Positions 51,742-61,512 are shown, counted from the first letter of the stretch. The stretch: DNA of 64,000 bases from Paenibacillus sp. PAMC 26794 (GCF_000316035.1 NZ_ANHX01000055.1:62001-126000); one strand, 5' to 3'. Notes: generated from the letters alone by a model not told the origin. Numbers and translations are program-made.

Positions 51742-53085
51742 TTATATATGAGTCTGTGTTGGTTTATTGAAGATGACAGGTAGCTTAATCTGTAGTGAGA
51801 AGATATCTTCTTCCTCCGATACTGTCAACGTCCCGTTGTGCTGCTGGATCATTTTCTGACAACTAACGAGCCCAATTTCGTTGCTATCTTTCTTTTTGCC
51901 AACATGTTTAATCTTATTCTCCACCTCAAGAATGACCCATTGTTGCCTCAAAGAAATCTGGATATGAACGGGATGCCCTGGATCGGCGTATTTTCGAATA
52001 TTTGAAAATAGGTTATCCATTACGCGACGCATAGCGACCAGATTGATTTCCAGCAAAAACTCCTCATGATGTGCATCTGTCTGAACCTGCACGTCTATAT
52101 CGTCCAGAACCACTAATTGCTCATCTATGAGTTGATCGATAAGCGCTCTGCCCTCATACATTTCAAATTCTACTTCCTCTTCTTCAGCGGCGGCGGATAC
52201 CGTAAAATATTCGAATAGTTTGTCCGACAGCACTTTGATCTGATAGGCCTTCTCCCGGCTATTATGAATATACTGCAACAGATCCTCATGTGTCTTATAT
52301 TTGTTGAGCTCTATGATATCCATATATCCTAATAGAATCGTGAGTGGCGTTCGCAAATCATGGGAAATCGCCGTAATCAATTCACGGTTGGCCATCCTGA
52401 CCCTCTCCTCGCTGTCCAGCCGCTCCACAAATGATTTCCTCATCTCATCAATACTCTGGGCCAGAGATGACAATTCATCCTTTCCCGATATCGTAATCGA
52501 ATAATCCAAATTCCCACCTTCGAGTATTTTGATCTCTTGTTCAAGCACGCCAATATAAGATGTTTTCTTATTAATCATCAGTAGAAAGGAAACAATGAAC
52601 ACAATGGCCGCTATGAAAACACCAATAATCAGAATGAGGTTGTAATATTGATACTCATAAAAGCTAACCAAGTATATCTGGGCATCCTGATCCGCAAAAT
52701 GGATGGTGGTGATGGGTATTTTTGATGGCACGAATTGAGTTAACAGTTCTTCATTAATGGCAGGATCAATCTCCGTGTTGGAGGAAAATATCAATTTGTC
52801 TTTTGCAAAAATATACAGATTTAAGTAGCGCTCATGTCTTATCCAAGCAGACAATTGCTCATGATCTCGGGTTGACACGTTCTGGTTATCCACAAATGCT
52901 TCAAATCGATCAAGCGCATCTTGCTGCCTGTTCTCTACAAAAGTGGATTTGCTTAAATAACTATCCAATACAGTCTCGCCAACAACTTGTAAAATAACGA
53001 GTGCACTTATGGAAATGACCAAAGAAATGACAACCGCCAGAACCAGTTTAATCTTCAGCTTTTTTCCGATTAGTAATCTATTCAA
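51742..53085 (-). CDS. VanS-like sensor histidine kinase
   Basis: 447 residues. Two membrane helices (about 13-36 and 150-172) enclose a short extracellular domain. HAMP (about 175-225), HisKA with ELITAISHDLRTPLTILLGY (His about 240) and an ATPase domain (NLFSNIRKYADPGHP) follow; the N-box keeps its Asn, but the G1 box reads NEIGLVSCQKM, a variant seen in VanS-type kinases. The gene overlaps the end of its response-regulator gene by eight bases. The signal is probably envelope stress or a peptide. Confidence 0.92.
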   Translation of the reverse strand: MNRLLIGKKLKIKLVLAVVISLVISISALVILQVVGETVLDSYLSKSTFVENRQQDALDRFEAFVDNQNVSTRDHEQLSAWIRHERYLNLYIFAKDKLIFSSNTEIDPAINEELLTQFVPSKIPITTIHFADQDAQIYLVSFYEYQYYNLILIIGVFIAAIVFIVSFLLMINKKTSYIGVLEQEIKILEGGNLDYSITISGKDELSSLAQSIDEMRKSFVERLDSEERVRMANRELITAISHDLRTPLTILLGYMDIIELNKYKTHEDLLQYIHNSREKAYQIKVLSDKLFEYFTVSAAAEEEEVEFEMYEGRALIDQLIDEQLVVLDDIDVQVQTDAHHEEFLLEINLVAMRRVMDNLFSNIRKYADPGHPVHIQISLRQQWVILEVENKIKHVGKKKDSNEIGLVSCQKMIQQHNGTLTVSEEEDIFSLQIKLPVIFNKPTQTHI

Positions 53086-53770
53086 TTTTGTACCCCTTCC
53101 CCCAAACGGTCTTCACATATTTAGGGTTCTGCGGGTCATCCTCCAGTTTGCCTCTCAAATTACGGATATGAACCATGACCGTGTTATTACACGTATAAAA
53201 GTAGGGTTGACCCCAAACACTCTCATATATGTTTTCTGCCGAGAACACCTTTCGTCGTTTCTTAGCCAACAGCAGCAAAATCTGGTATTCAATTTCAGTC
53301 AGAGCAATTTCCTTCTCCCCGACAAACACGGCTTTTGAATCCTGATGGACGGTAAGATCCTTAACGATAATTTGGTCCTGTTCTTCGGTCTTCTCCTTGC
53401 CCCGATAAACATAATACCTCCGCAGTAAAGCCTTCACCCTCGAAACGAGTTCTGTATAGGAAAAGGGTTTGGACAAAAAGTCATCACTGCCTGAGGAAAA
53501 GGCCAATTGTTTGTCAGAATCCTGCGTTTTCGCTGTAAGAAACAGGATCGGTGCACTTGTTTTTTCACGAATCTCCAGACACGCCTTCAGCCCCGATTTA
53601 TTCGGCATCATCATATCCAAAATAATGAGATCCGTCTCTTCGTTCACTTTATCAATCGCATCTTGACCATCTATCGCTTCAATCACTTCATAATTCTCAC
53701 TCTCTAATAAAATCCTTACAATTTCACGAATTTCACTGTTATCATCAGCAATTAGAATTTTCTTGCTCAT
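53078..53770 (-). CDS. VanR-like OmpR-family response regulator
   Basis: 230 residues from ATG 53770 (GGAGGGATCAG upstream). Receiver: IADDNSEIREIV, Asp about 52 (LIILDMMMPNKSG), DDFLSKPFSYTEL. Winged helix: IALTEIEYQILLLLAKKRRK and VMVHIRNLRGKLED...YVKTVWGKGYKIE. It is the first gene of the pair with the kinase. The TVP38 membrane-protein gene starts 160 bases away on the other strand and may be a target. Confidence 0.93.
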   Translation of the reverse strand: MSKKILIADDNSEIREIVRILLESENYEVIEAIDGQDAIDKVNEETDLIILDMMMPNKSGLKACLEIREKTSAPILFLTAKTQDSDKQLAFSSGSDDFLSKPFSYTELVSRVKALLRRYYVYRGKEKTEEQDQIIVKDLTVHQDSKAVFVGEKEIALTEIEYQILLLLAKKRRKVFSAENIYESVWGQPYFYTCNNTVMVHIRNLRGKLEDDPQNPKYVKTVWGKGYKIE

Positions 53771-53929
53771 CTGATCCCTCCGTCTAATTTCAGTATAATA
53801 TGCGCTATTAGCGACTACCAGCAAATACAATCGACTTAAGAATTCTTCAGAAGTTATGTAGGTATCTCTTAATAATTTCGTCTTATACTGTAAATATGTA
53901 GAAGTTATTACACAAAGGGGTCGTCAGGA

Positions 53930-54691
53930 ATGCCACAAACTTCGAAAAAAGTAATGATTAACATATTGTTGGGTCTGTTCATCATGTTGTCCATTGGTCT
54001 ACTGGTGTATTATTCTCCTGCCCTTATTAAAATCATGTCTTCCATGGACAACTTCAGAGCGTATATTCACTCAACAGGCCATTGGGGTCCGGTCATGTTT
54101 ATTTTATTCCAGATTCTTCAGATCGTGGTTGCACCTATTCCAGGAGAAGTGGTACAGATTGCAGGCGGTTATATCTATGGGGTTACACTTGGGTCCTTGT
54201 ATACTACAATAGGTTTGATTATAGGCTCAGCGATTGCTTTTTATTTCACTCGTTTTATCGGTCGCGCTTATATTTCACGACTGCTGCAAAAGAAAAATGA
54301 TAAGTGGATGTCGTTTATTCATGATGAGAAGAAGTTCTCCGCTTTTTTATTTATCTTTTTCGTGATTCCCGGCTTGCCCAAAGACATGCTTATATTTCTT
54401 GCCGCTCTTACATCAATTAGTTCGTTTAGATTCTTCACGATCCTTATCGTCGGTCGTCTGCCGTGGATCATCGCATCTACCGTTGTAGGGTCCACAATTC
54501 ATATGCAACAATACACAATCGCCATTATTATTTCTGTTATCGCTGTAATCGGGTTTGTACTCGGTTATATCTATAGGGAGAAATTGGTGGGATTGTTCTC
54601 CCGGTCAGATAGTACCAAAGCCAAACCCAAAGCTATACCCAGTTATAGTAAGAATAGGGAGTCTCGTAAAATAAAAAGAGATACAACATGA
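53930..54691 (+). CDS. TVP38/TMEM64 (VTT-domain) membrane protein
   Basis: 253 residues with five or six helices. The VTT/DedA-like core has PGEVVQIAGGYIYGVTLGSL (about 75-94) with GLIIGSAIAFYFTRFIGRAY and FFVIPGLPKDMLIFLAAL. The C-terminus is basic. Relatives act in membrane lipid handling (scramblase-like) and in resistance to envelope stress. It is divergent from the VanRS-like pair and may be under its control. Confidence 0.9.
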   Translation: MPQTSKKVMINILLGLFIMLSIGLLVYYSPALIKIMSSMDNFRAYIHSTGHWGPVMFILFQILQIVVAPIPGEVVQIAGGYIYGVTLGSLYTTIGLIIGSAIAFYFTRFIGRAYISRLLQKKNDKWMSFIHDEKKFSAFLFIFFVIPGLPKDMLIFLAALTSISSFRFFTILIVGRLPWIIASTVVGSTIHMQQYTIAIIISVIAVIGFVLGYIYREKLVGLFSRSDSTKAKPKAIPSYSKNRESRKIKRDTT

Positions 54692-54732
54692 ACAAAGCCC
54701 ATCTATTGATATGAGTACCGGAGGTATATCTC

Positions 54733-55287
54733 ATGCAAACCCTGGAAAGCAATCGATTAATCCTGCGAAATTTCACCGTAACGGACGCAGCCGGACTGTT
54801 GGAATACACAGCAAATCCCAGAGTGAATTGTTTTATGGATCAACGAATTTCGACGTTGGAAGACGCGGCGGCAGAGGTCGCAAAAAGAAGCAGTGACGAT
54901 TCCCACATCGCGGTCTGCCTGAAAGACAGTAACGAGCTGATCGGTGAGCTGTTTGGTATGAGGGAAGATCGGGATTCAGATACGTATCGTATTGGTTGGA
55001 ATTTTAATGGCAGATTTGAAGGAAAAGGGTACGCCAGTGAGAGCGCCAATGCTTTCATCGAGCATCTCTTTATGGAACAGGGAATAAGAAGACTGTACGC
55101 CTATGTTGAGGATGATAACTTCCGTTCCCAGAAACTGTGTGAGAAACTGGGCATGTGCCGGGAAGGTCTTTTTTTGGAGTTCATTTCATTTGTCAAAAAT
55201 GAGGACGGCACACCGAAATACGAGAATACGTATCAATATGCTTTGTTGAAAAAGGAATGGCTGGCACAGCTTGAATTACAGAAATAA
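54733..55287 (+). CDS. RimJ/RimL-type GNAT acetyltransferase
   Basis: 184 residues from ATG 54733 (CCGGAGGTATATCTC upstream). It starts MQTLESNRLILRNFTVTDAA, the family opening, and has acetyl-CoA motif A in YRIGWNFNGRFEGKGYASES (about 94-113). RLYAYVEDDNFRSQKLCEKL follows. It probably acetylates protein N-termini or a small amine. It is 41 bases after the TVP38 gene and may be co-transcribed. Confidence 0.9.
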   Translation: MQTLESNRLILRNFTVTDAAGLLEYTANPRVNCFMDQRISTLEDAAAEVAKRSSDDSHIAVCLKDSNELIGELFGMREDRDSDTYRIGWNFNGRFEGKGYASESANAFIEHLFMEQGIRRLYAYVEDDNFRSQKLCEKLGMCREGLFLEFISFVKNEDGTPKYENTYQYALLKKEWLAQLELQK

Positions 55288-55360
55288 AGAATAACAAGCC
55301 TCATCATTCGTTTAAAAAAGTTATAGAAATGAGAACGTACACATATGTATGTTCCACAAC

Positions 55361-55414
55361 AAATACGGCGGCTTCTCCCTGGATAGATTCCAGAGGAAAA
55401 GTCGCCGTATTTTT
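55361..55414. terminator. Bidirectional terminator
   Basis: AAATACGGCGGCTTCTCC pairs with GAGGAAAAGTCGCCGTATTT with small bulges and has A/T runs at both ends. It lies between the acetyltransferase stop (55287) and the stop of the MetE-like gene (55476). Confidence 0.75.
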
Positions 55415-55475
55415 ATCATACCAAACACCATTGAACGGGTAATCGTTTATATGCCATAATACACTCAGCTTGAAC

Positions 55476-56642
55476 CTAGACAGTGCTGCCCCAATATTGC
55501 TTCGCAATCTTCTGCCCCTGATCAATCTTCGCCCATTGCTGAGCTTCGCTTAATTCGTTACCGCCATCACAGGATGCAAAGCCGCATTGGTGAGACAGCA
55601 ACAGCCGATCCTTATCGATAATTTTGGATGCTTCGTCCAGCAAACGGACAACACGTGCTTCATCATCAAGTGTACTTGTTTTAGAGGAAAGCAAACCTAA
55701 TACCACTTCTGTTTCAGGTCTGTCCTTGAACACTTCCAACGCTTCAAGCGAACCCGCACGATCATCATCCCACTCCAGGAAGAAACGATCATACTTCAAT
55801 TGCTTCAGGAACAGATTCGCAATTTTGGCATACGATCCACCACCCATGTTGCGGGAATCATAATTGCCGCGGCAGTTATGTGTCCACATTTTCAAGCCAA
55901 GGCTATGACCAAAGTCAATCACGGTATTATTAATATCAATGAATTCGGTAGCGAGACCCTTTACTTCATCTTGATTAATATTTTCCCCTGTAAACGGAGA
56001 GTTCGGGTTGTCGTCTGCAAACAGTTCCCACAAGCAATCATCGAATTGCAGAATTTTACCGCCCACTGCAGCGAATTCCTCCACGAATTCCTTATACGCG
56101 ATCACAAGACCCTCTTTGAGCTCCTGTATGTTTTGATATACAGAATCCGTACCTCCAATGTTATCTGACCAGGAAAGCTCACCGAAAATATGGGAAGGAG
56201 ACGGTACGCAAAGTTTCGTTTGTTGCTCGCCAGCCGTGTCTTGCAGTTGTTGAAACAGTTGAATGAAATGATGGTTCTTTCCACTCAATTTATCAGTGAT
56301 GCGCAGTCCAATATCTTTGCGTGTTTCATACTTCGAAGTTCCGTCCACATCTCTGAAAAAATAGCCGTGATCCGCGATGTAACGCTTCACTCCGCCAAAT
56401 CCCCATACAAAGTCCAGATGCCACATCGATTTTGAGAATTCGCCATCGGTAACCACGGACAAGTTATGTTCGATTTCCTTAGCGACAACTTGTTTGATTG
56501 CCTCTGTCTCACACTTCTCATATCCTTCGTAGTTTTCATAGAACGGATATTGGATATCATCATTATGTTCAATTTGTGTTTTATATTTCAGCAGCTCATC
56601 CGGCCGCAATAAACTTCCTACGATCTGGAACTTATCAGTCAT
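55476..56642 (-). CDS. Cobalamin-independent methionine synthase family (YxjG/YxjH-like)
   Basis: 388 residues from ATG 56642 (GAGGGGGTTTTTTAC upstream). It matches the short C-terminal-type MetE homologues: FQIVGSLLRPDELLKY, VVTDGEFSKSMWHLDFVWGF, the zinc-ligand regions MWTHNCRGNYDSR and HQCGFASCDGGNELSEAQQW. About half the length of full MetE, with no N-terminal barrel. It probably methylates homocysteine from a methyl donor other than folate, as suggested for this subgroup. A palindrome resembling the MtaR/MetR box lies 80 bases upstream. Confidence 0.88.
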   Translation of the reverse strand: MTDKFQIVGSLLRPDELLKYKTQIEHNDDIQYPFYENYEGYEKCETEAIKQVVAKEIEHNLSVVTDGEFSKSMWHLDFVWGFGGVKRYIADHGYFFRDVDGTSKYETRKDIGLRITDKLSGKNHHFIQLFQQLQDTAGEQQTKLCVPSPSHIFGELSWSDNIGGTDSVYQNIQELKEGLVIAYKEFVEEFAAVGGKILQFDDCLWELFADDNPNSPFTGENINQDEVKGLATEFIDINNTVIDFGHSLGLKMWTHNCRGNYDSRNMGGGSYAKIANLFLKQLKYDRFFLEWDDDRAGSLEALEVFKDRPETEVVLGLLSSKTSTLDDEARVVRLLDEASKIIDKDRLLLSHQCGFASCDGGNELSEAQQWAKIDQGQKIAKQYWGSTV

Positions 56643-56722
56643 GTAAAAAACCCCCTCGTTGTATACAATGATCATATCACGCTGAGAGCAGTTAGAAGGG
56701 ATACTAAAAAACCATAACTGGT

Positions 56723-56739
56723 TATAGTTAAAAGCTATA
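56723..56739 (-). promoter_or_regulatory. MtaR/MetR-like palindrome upstream of the MetE-like gene
   Basis: TATAGTTAAAAGCTATA matches the published streptococcal-type MtaR box pattern TATAGTTTnAAACTATA at nearly all positions and lies before a methionine-synthase-family gene. No LysR-type regulator gene is in the window. Confidence 0.4.
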
Positions 56740-56756
56740 TCAAAAGTTATTCAATT

Positions 56757-57326
56757 TCACACCGTACGACGACGCAGTTCATAAAAATACTGAACGGCTG
56801 GATGCTTTAATTTGACCTGCTCCGACATATTTAGAATTCTCTTTTTGCCAACTCGTCTGTCCATTAAAGCCAGAATATTAAACAAGATATCCTTGCTCTC
56901 CAGATTATCCTCTATAGAAGTGGATAAATACGTCGTAGCTGCAACGGTAAAATTCGATTTACTAAGTGCGGTCTGAGCCAACAAAAGCTCTTTGGCATGT
57001 ACGGAGATTTTTCTACTTCTTGCCATGACTTGAAGACGATCCTCGGGAATGGGTCCTTTGGAATCTTTTCGAATAGCTTCAATCTCTTCATCGCTCACAG
57101 GAATCATGATCTCCGGATCGCTCTTGATCTCCTGCTCTGTCTGATACCATCGGATTGGGGTTGTTGTATCACTCATGTTGAGTACATTCTTTTTATCTAC
57201 AGTAATATAACAATTGCCTGATTTATCAGGTGAATAGCGATAGCTGGTAGCACGGTACTCCACCCTTCCAACTAACGCAGGACTAAGAAAACTCTCCAGT
57301 TGTTGCTTCAATTTGCTCCAGGACAT
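56757..57326 (-). CDS. Hypothetical protein resembling the SF0329 family
   Basis: 189 residues from ATG 57326, directly behind AGGAGGATTT. It starts MSWSKLKQQLESFLSPALVG and has RATSYRYSPDKSGNCYITVD, then a helical C-terminal half (KSNFTVAATTYLSTSIEDNL, DRRVGKKRILNMSEQ). No membrane segment or catalytic motif. I recall such proteins as conserved, uncharacterised members in Bacillales. It is upstream of the MetE-like gene on the same strand, but the palindrome between suggests separate control. Confidence 0.7.
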   Translation of the reverse strand: MSWSKLKQQLESFLSPALVGRVEYRATSYRYSPDKSGNCYITVDKKNVLNMSDTTTPIRWYQTEQEIKSDPEIMIPVSDEEIEAIRKDSKGPIPEDRLQVMARSRKISVHAKELLLAQTALSKSNFTVAATTYLSTSIEDNLESKDILFNILALMDRRVGKKRILNMSEQVKLKHPAVQYFYELRRRTV

Positions 57327-57579
57327 AAATCCTCCTATTATCAAAAGCCTACCGCATAAATTGCGGCGATCATTTCAAATATTTTTCAATCCGTCTCCAG
57401 TATCAACATTCGCCTAAATTATAACATAGCAAAACAAATTGACGATGGAAGAAACCCAGTTATTGGTTTTAAAATTCCCTATGTGATAAAATTGCAGAAA
57501 ATTATCTGCTTACTTATTAAATCGTCATAGCCTACCATTGGAACATACGTTGTTATTCACAAAGGAGAGGACGAGTGTA

Positions 57580-58635
57580 ATGGCTACGAAGAAAGCAACC
57601 TTACCTGCTCATATGGAAAAACTCGTTAAAGATAATGATATCGCAACCGTAAAAGAAATTTTCGAGCAATGCGAATGGGATGCCCGCGGGGGCTACAGCA
57701 AAGGTACGGCCCTCAGCTTTCGGCATATTTCGGATGAATTGGTTCGCTGGCTGGTAGAGCAAGGGGCAAACATTAATGCAGGTGACAAATATCAACGCAC
57801 GCCTTTACATGCCCATGCCTCACACTGGTCAGGAAATGTGCCCCTGTTCCTTGAATTAGGTGCGGATCTGGACGCTGTGGATTACCAAAATGAAACACCG
57901 TTACATGCATCGGTCAATGGGTATAGAACCAAAGTGGTTCAAGAGTTGGTAAACCAAGGCGCTACTATTAACGTAGAAAATAAACAGGGAAATACGCCTT
58001 TAGCTAAGGGGCTAGTCAATTGCAGCAATAGCGATATAGTCAATCTGACAGAGATTGCCGCAATTCTGCTGGATGCCGGAGCATCGGTCACCCCGGATAT
58101 GAAAGAATCGGTGAGACGGATCGGTAAGGATTTTGAATTCGTCCGTGAGAAGTTCAATAAGGACAAGGTCGATGAAGTTTCAGACGCGCTGATCAAACTG
58201 TACCCGTTATTTGATGTTGAGCCGGTAGCGAATCGGATCATGCACGATGGGACTACCCCCATTCAGGTAAAGGCAACCACTTGGACCAAACAGCACCAAG
58301 AGCTGTGGGAATATCTCATTCCGGCCCAAGGCCACGCTCAAACGGTGCAGGGAGAGGTCATTCGCATCACAGGACGTGTATCCCATGAAGTATTGGATAA
58401 TGGCGGTGGAAACTGGGATGCAGAGTATCGCAAGATGCTGAATTCTCTGATTCGTCACTTGGGCTCTGGTACGCCACTCGCCCCGGCACTGCTCCAAGAG
58501 GCAGCAGACTTGGTCAGCAGACTGCGCAATGGATACGACTTTGATGCGCCTGCCAGATTATCCGAGTTGGCTGTGTTATGGGTGCTTGCCAATCCTCAGC
58601 CAGTCGCTATAGAGAAGCCAGAGTATACGCGTTAA
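57580..58635 (+). CDS. Ankyrin-repeat protein
   Basis: 351 residues from ATG 57580 (AAGGAGAGG upstream; the longer frame lacks a ribosome site). Ankyrin repeats are clear at about 45-165: LVEQGANINAGDKYQRTPLH, LGADLDAVDYQNETPLHASV and GATINVENKQGNTPLA. The C-terminal third (about 215-345) has no repeat and contains LWEYLIPAQGHAQTVQGEVI and a Trp-rich short domain I do not recognise. Probably a protein-interaction factor. It is a single gene with a strong terminator. Confidence 0.85.
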   Translation: MATKKATLPAHMEKLVKDNDIATVKEIFEQCEWDARGGYSKGTALSFRHISDELVRWLVEQGANINAGDKYQRTPLHAHASHWSGNVPLFLELGADLDAVDYQNETPLHASVNGYRTKVVQELVNQGATINVENKQGNTPLAKGLVNCSNSDIVNLTEIAAILLDAGASVTPDMKESVRRIGKDFEFVREKFNKDKVDEVSDALIKLYPLFDVEPVANRIMHDGTTPIQVKATTWTKQHQELWEYLIPAQGHAQTVQGEVIRITGRVSHEVLDNGGGNWDAEYRKMLNSLIRHLGSGTPLAPALLQEAADLVSRLRNGYDFDAPARLSELAVLWVLANPQPVAIEKPEYTR

Positions 58636-58644
58636 ACAGCAAAG

Positions 58645-58681
58645 CAAAAAAAGAAGCGGAAAAGTTACCGCTTCTTTTTTT
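58645..58681. terminator. Strong bidirectional terminator
   Basis: AAAAAAAGAAGCGG and CCGCTTCTTTTTTT form a perfect 14-bp stem with an eight-base loop, between the ankyrin gene and the convergent dihydrouridine-synthase gene. Confidence 0.9.
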
Positions 58682-58730
58682 GCTATTAAATCTACCTGAA
58701 TCATACTCCTATCCATGATTACGTCTTACT

Positions 58731-59705
58731 CTACTCCACCTGTTCATTACTTTCAAACTGATTGAGCAATTCGCGTACTTTAGAAGTGGTTTTGGCGTTC
58801 ATCAAGCTGTTTCTCAGCTCACTAGCACCGCGGAAGCCACGAACATAGATTTTGAAAAAACGGGCCAGCGGGCTGAACGAACGTGGTTCAAGCTCGGAAT
58901 ATTGATCATGGAGATCCAGATGCAGCCGTAGCAAATCAAGCAATTCCGTGCTGCTGTGTTCCTTCGGCTCCTTCTCAAAAGCAAACGGATTCTGGAAAAT
59001 ACCGCGTCCAATCATAATGCCATCCACACCATATTGCTCCGCGAGTCTCAGGCCTGTCTCACGGTCAGGAATATCCCCATTAATCGTCAGCAGTGTATTA
59101 GGAGCTATCTCGTCACGAAGTTTTTTAATCTCCGGAATCAGTTCCCAGTGAGCGTCTACTTTGCTCATTTCTTCTCTCGTCCGCAGGTGAATGGACAGAT
59201 TCACAATGTCCTGTTGCAAGATATGGGTTAACCAGTCACGCCATTCATCGACCTCAGTAAATCCGAGACGCGTTTTTACACTGACCGGCAGCCCCCCGGC
59301 TTTCGCCGCCTGAATAATCTCCGCCGCAAGGGCTGGCCGGCAGATCAAGCCGCTTCCTTTTCCATTCTCGGCTACATTCGCTACCGGACAACCCATATTG
59401 ATATCGATGCCTTTAAATCCTTCTTTCGCCATACCGATACTCATCTCACGAAAGAATTCCGGTTTATCTCCCCAGATATGAGCTACAATCGGCTGTTCGT
59501 CCGCTGTAAAAGTTAGACGCCCGCGCACACTATGGTGCCCCTCCGGGTGACAATAACTCTCTGTGTTCGCAAACTCCGTAAAAAACACATCCGGTCTGCC
59601 CGCTTCACCTACGACATGCCGAAACACAACATCCGTCACATCTTCCATGGGTGCGAGTATAAAAAATGGTCGTGGCAATTCACGCCAAAAGTTTTCCTTT
59701 GTCAT
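58731..59705 (-). CDS. dus: tRNA-dihydrouridine synthase
   Basis: 324 residues from ATG 59705 (GAGGAGCTTTTGAG upstream). The FMN barrel opens LAPMEDVTDVVFRHVVGEAG. The catalytic Cys is in DINMGCPVANVAENGKGSGL (about 90-109), and the phosphate/flavin loop is GVDGIMIGRGIFQNPFAF. It reduces uridines in tRNA with NADPH. The family is certain; which D-loop position it modifies is not visible. A second Dus gene may exist elsewhere in the genome. Single gene. Confidence 0.93.
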   Translation of the reverse strand: MTKENFWRELPRPFFILAPMEDVTDVVFRHVVGEAGRPDVFFTEFANTESYCHPEGHHSVRGRLTFTADEQPIVAHIWGDKPEFFREMSIGMAKEGFKGIDINMGCPVANVAENGKGSGLICRPALAAEIIQAAKAGGLPVSVKTRLGFTEVDEWRDWLTHILQQDIVNLSIHLRTREEMSKVDAHWELIPEIKKLRDEIAPNTLLTINGDIPDRETGLRLAEQYGVDGIMIGRGIFQNPFAFEKEPKEHSSTELLDLLRLHLDLHDQYSELEPRSFSPLARFFKIYVRGFRGASELRNSLMNAKTTSKVRELLNQFESNEQVE

Positions 59706-60089
59706 CTCAAAAGCTCCTCTATACATTCCAGGACAGTCTTTGTCCTCATTAATAGTTAAAATAGTAAAACTCGTAACTCATGCAACTGCTGGCCTATCAT
59801 TTACATGATCATTCGCAGTTTCGTTGCAATTCACATTATGCTGTCCTTGCTTCTTCACTTATATCATGCAAATGAACTTCCTTCAAACAGCAGTATCTGT
59901 TATTACTTCCATTAGAACTTCAGATTATTGAACGTTCGATGATCTCTAAATTGCCCTTTCCCGATTTTATCACGTCTTTATTAGATTTTCAGCCCGATTG
60001 CTCTTGCCGAACTGGAAAAGCTCCTCTAAAATGAAGCTCGACAGGCTTTTAACCTGCAAATCGAGATTTTAAGGAGGCCTGAATTATAT
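59706..60089. other. Intergenic region before the DUF2536 gene
   Basis: 384 bases. The left part should hold the dihydrouridine-synthase promoter, read leftward. Near the right end CTCG...CGAG (about 60030-60066) can form a loose hairpin enclosing AGG/CCT just before the AAGGAGG site of the next gene. No reading frame, riboswitch core or repeat was recognised. Confidence 0.5.
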
Positions 60090-60296
60090 ATGGAAATTTC
60101 ACTGGATATGATCAAAGACAAAGTCGAATGCTTGCAGGCTTATGACTTTCATGAACTGGCGCGAGCGATTGAAGAACGAATTGAAATCAACAAAGCGCTA
60201 ATGCTGCGAGTGAAGCAAGTTCAACATCAAGTAACATTTGACCCTATACGTACCAAAATGTTATATAGTGCAGTTGTGCATTTTGCCGTAGATTAA
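60090..60296 (+). CDS. DUF2536-family small protein
   Basis: 68 residues starting MEISLDMIKDKVECLQAYDF with NKALMLRVKQVQHQVTFDP and ending LYSAVVHFAVD. This matches the small DUF2536 proteins found across Bacillaceae and Paenibacillaceae, of unknown function. No signal or membrane segment. The AAGGAGG site is rather far (about 12 bases) from the ATG. Single gene with a terminator downstream. Confidence 0.75.
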   Translation: MEISLDMIKDKVECLQAYDFHELARAIEERIEINKALMLRVKQVQHQVTFDPIRTKMLYSAVVHFAVD

Positions 60297-60371
60297 TGGA
60301 CCAAGATTTTCAATAGTGAAAAACAATTCACTGACGCAATTGCATTTAAGCATATCCTATAAAGCATGCAA

Positions 60372-60402
60372 AAAAGAAGACGCGAATTCGCTCGCGTCTC
60401 TT
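60372..60402 (+). terminator. Terminator of the DUF2536 gene
   Basis: AGACGCGA and TCGCGTCT form a perfect 8-bp stem with A-rich left and CTTT right flanks, 80 bases past the stop at 60296. Confidence 0.6.
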
Positions 60403-60580
60403 TCCATATCAAACTCCATTTTCTCTTATTAAAACTCCTGCTTAAATAACATCGCCAAGTTTGTTTAAAACGCGGTGTTAAAAGAGGATTTTTGTCACCT
60501 GTAATCATATTTTACATAGTTAAATACGGGATCGTACCACTATACAAACAGTCATTTTTGAGGATTAAGGGGGTAATACC

Positions 60581-61462
60581 ATGCAAGAATTAATATTTAT
60601 GAAGAATTATAAAAACAATGAAGTACTGCGCAAAAGTTTTTTCGAGCTTGCTGTCGACACGTTTGAGATCAATTTTGAAGATTGGTATCAACAAGGATAC
60701 TGGGGCGAGCGTTACATCCCTTATTCATATGTCGATGGAGACCAGGTTATTGCCAACGTTTCTGTTAACATCCTTGAGCTCATCATTCACGGTGAGAAGA
60801 AAAAAGCGATTCAAATCGGCACGGTGATGACACATCCTGATTATCGGGGAAAAGGACTCTCCACACGTTTAATGAATAAAGTTTTAGAGGAATACGAGAA
60901 CAAGTACGATTACATGTACCTTTTTGCCAATGAATCGGTGCTTGATTTTTATCCCAAGTTTGGATTTAATCCTGTGGAAGAACATCTTTTTTCAATGAAT
61001 TATACGGCAAAAAAATCACCCGAGCCTGCGAACATCCGAAAACTAAATGTAACTAACGCGGAGGATTTACGTCTTATTCAAAAATTGGCATCGGAAAGAT
61101 TGCCTGTTTCTCAGCATTTCGCAACCCATCATGCTCAAGGAATACTCATGTTTTATTGCCTGAATGTCTTTAGTGATGATATTTATTACTTGGAAAACGA
61201 AAACGTCATTGTTATTTATCAGAAAGAAGACAATCATATTGAGCTCTTCGACGTTGTTAGCTTAAACGAAATGAATATGAAAGATATATTGGATAAGATT
61301 GCAGATGAAGATACAGAGAAAGTAACCTTTCATTTCACTCCAGATGCAACAGATGATATCGTTCTAAAAAGTTCGATCACCAATGAAGGTTTATTTGTAA
61401 GAACCCATGGTGAACATCTCTACCCTCTGCACGTTAAACATCCGATTACATCTATTGCTTGA
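60581..61462 (+). CDS. Two-part GNAT acetyltransferase
   Basis: 293 residues from ATG 60581 (AAGGGGGTAATACC upstream). The N-terminal GNAT domain has IQIGTVMTHPDYRGKGLSTR (about 78-97) and NKYDYMYLFANESVLDFYPK. The C-terminal half (about 150-290) resembles a second, degenerate GNAT or Eis-like domain without a clear CoA loop. Substrate unknown. It stands alone with its own terminator. Confidence 0.85.
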   Translation: MQELIFMKNYKNNEVLRKSFFELAVDTFEINFEDWYQQGYWGERYIPYSYVDGDQVIANVSVNILELIIHGEKKKAIQIGTVMTHPDYRGKGLSTRLMNKVLEEYENKYDYMYLFANESVLDFYPKFGFNPVEEHLFSMNYTAKKSPEPANIRKLNVTNAEDLRLIQKLASERLPVSQHFATHHAQGILMFYCLNVFSDDIYYLENENVIVIYQKEDNHIELFDVVSLNEMNMKDILDKIADEDTEKVTFHFTPDATDDIVLKSSITNEGLFVRTHGEHLYPLHVKHPITSIA

Positions 61463-61512
61463 TGATTTATTTAATAAGACCTACCACCAGACCATACTTA
61501 AAAAAGATCAAA

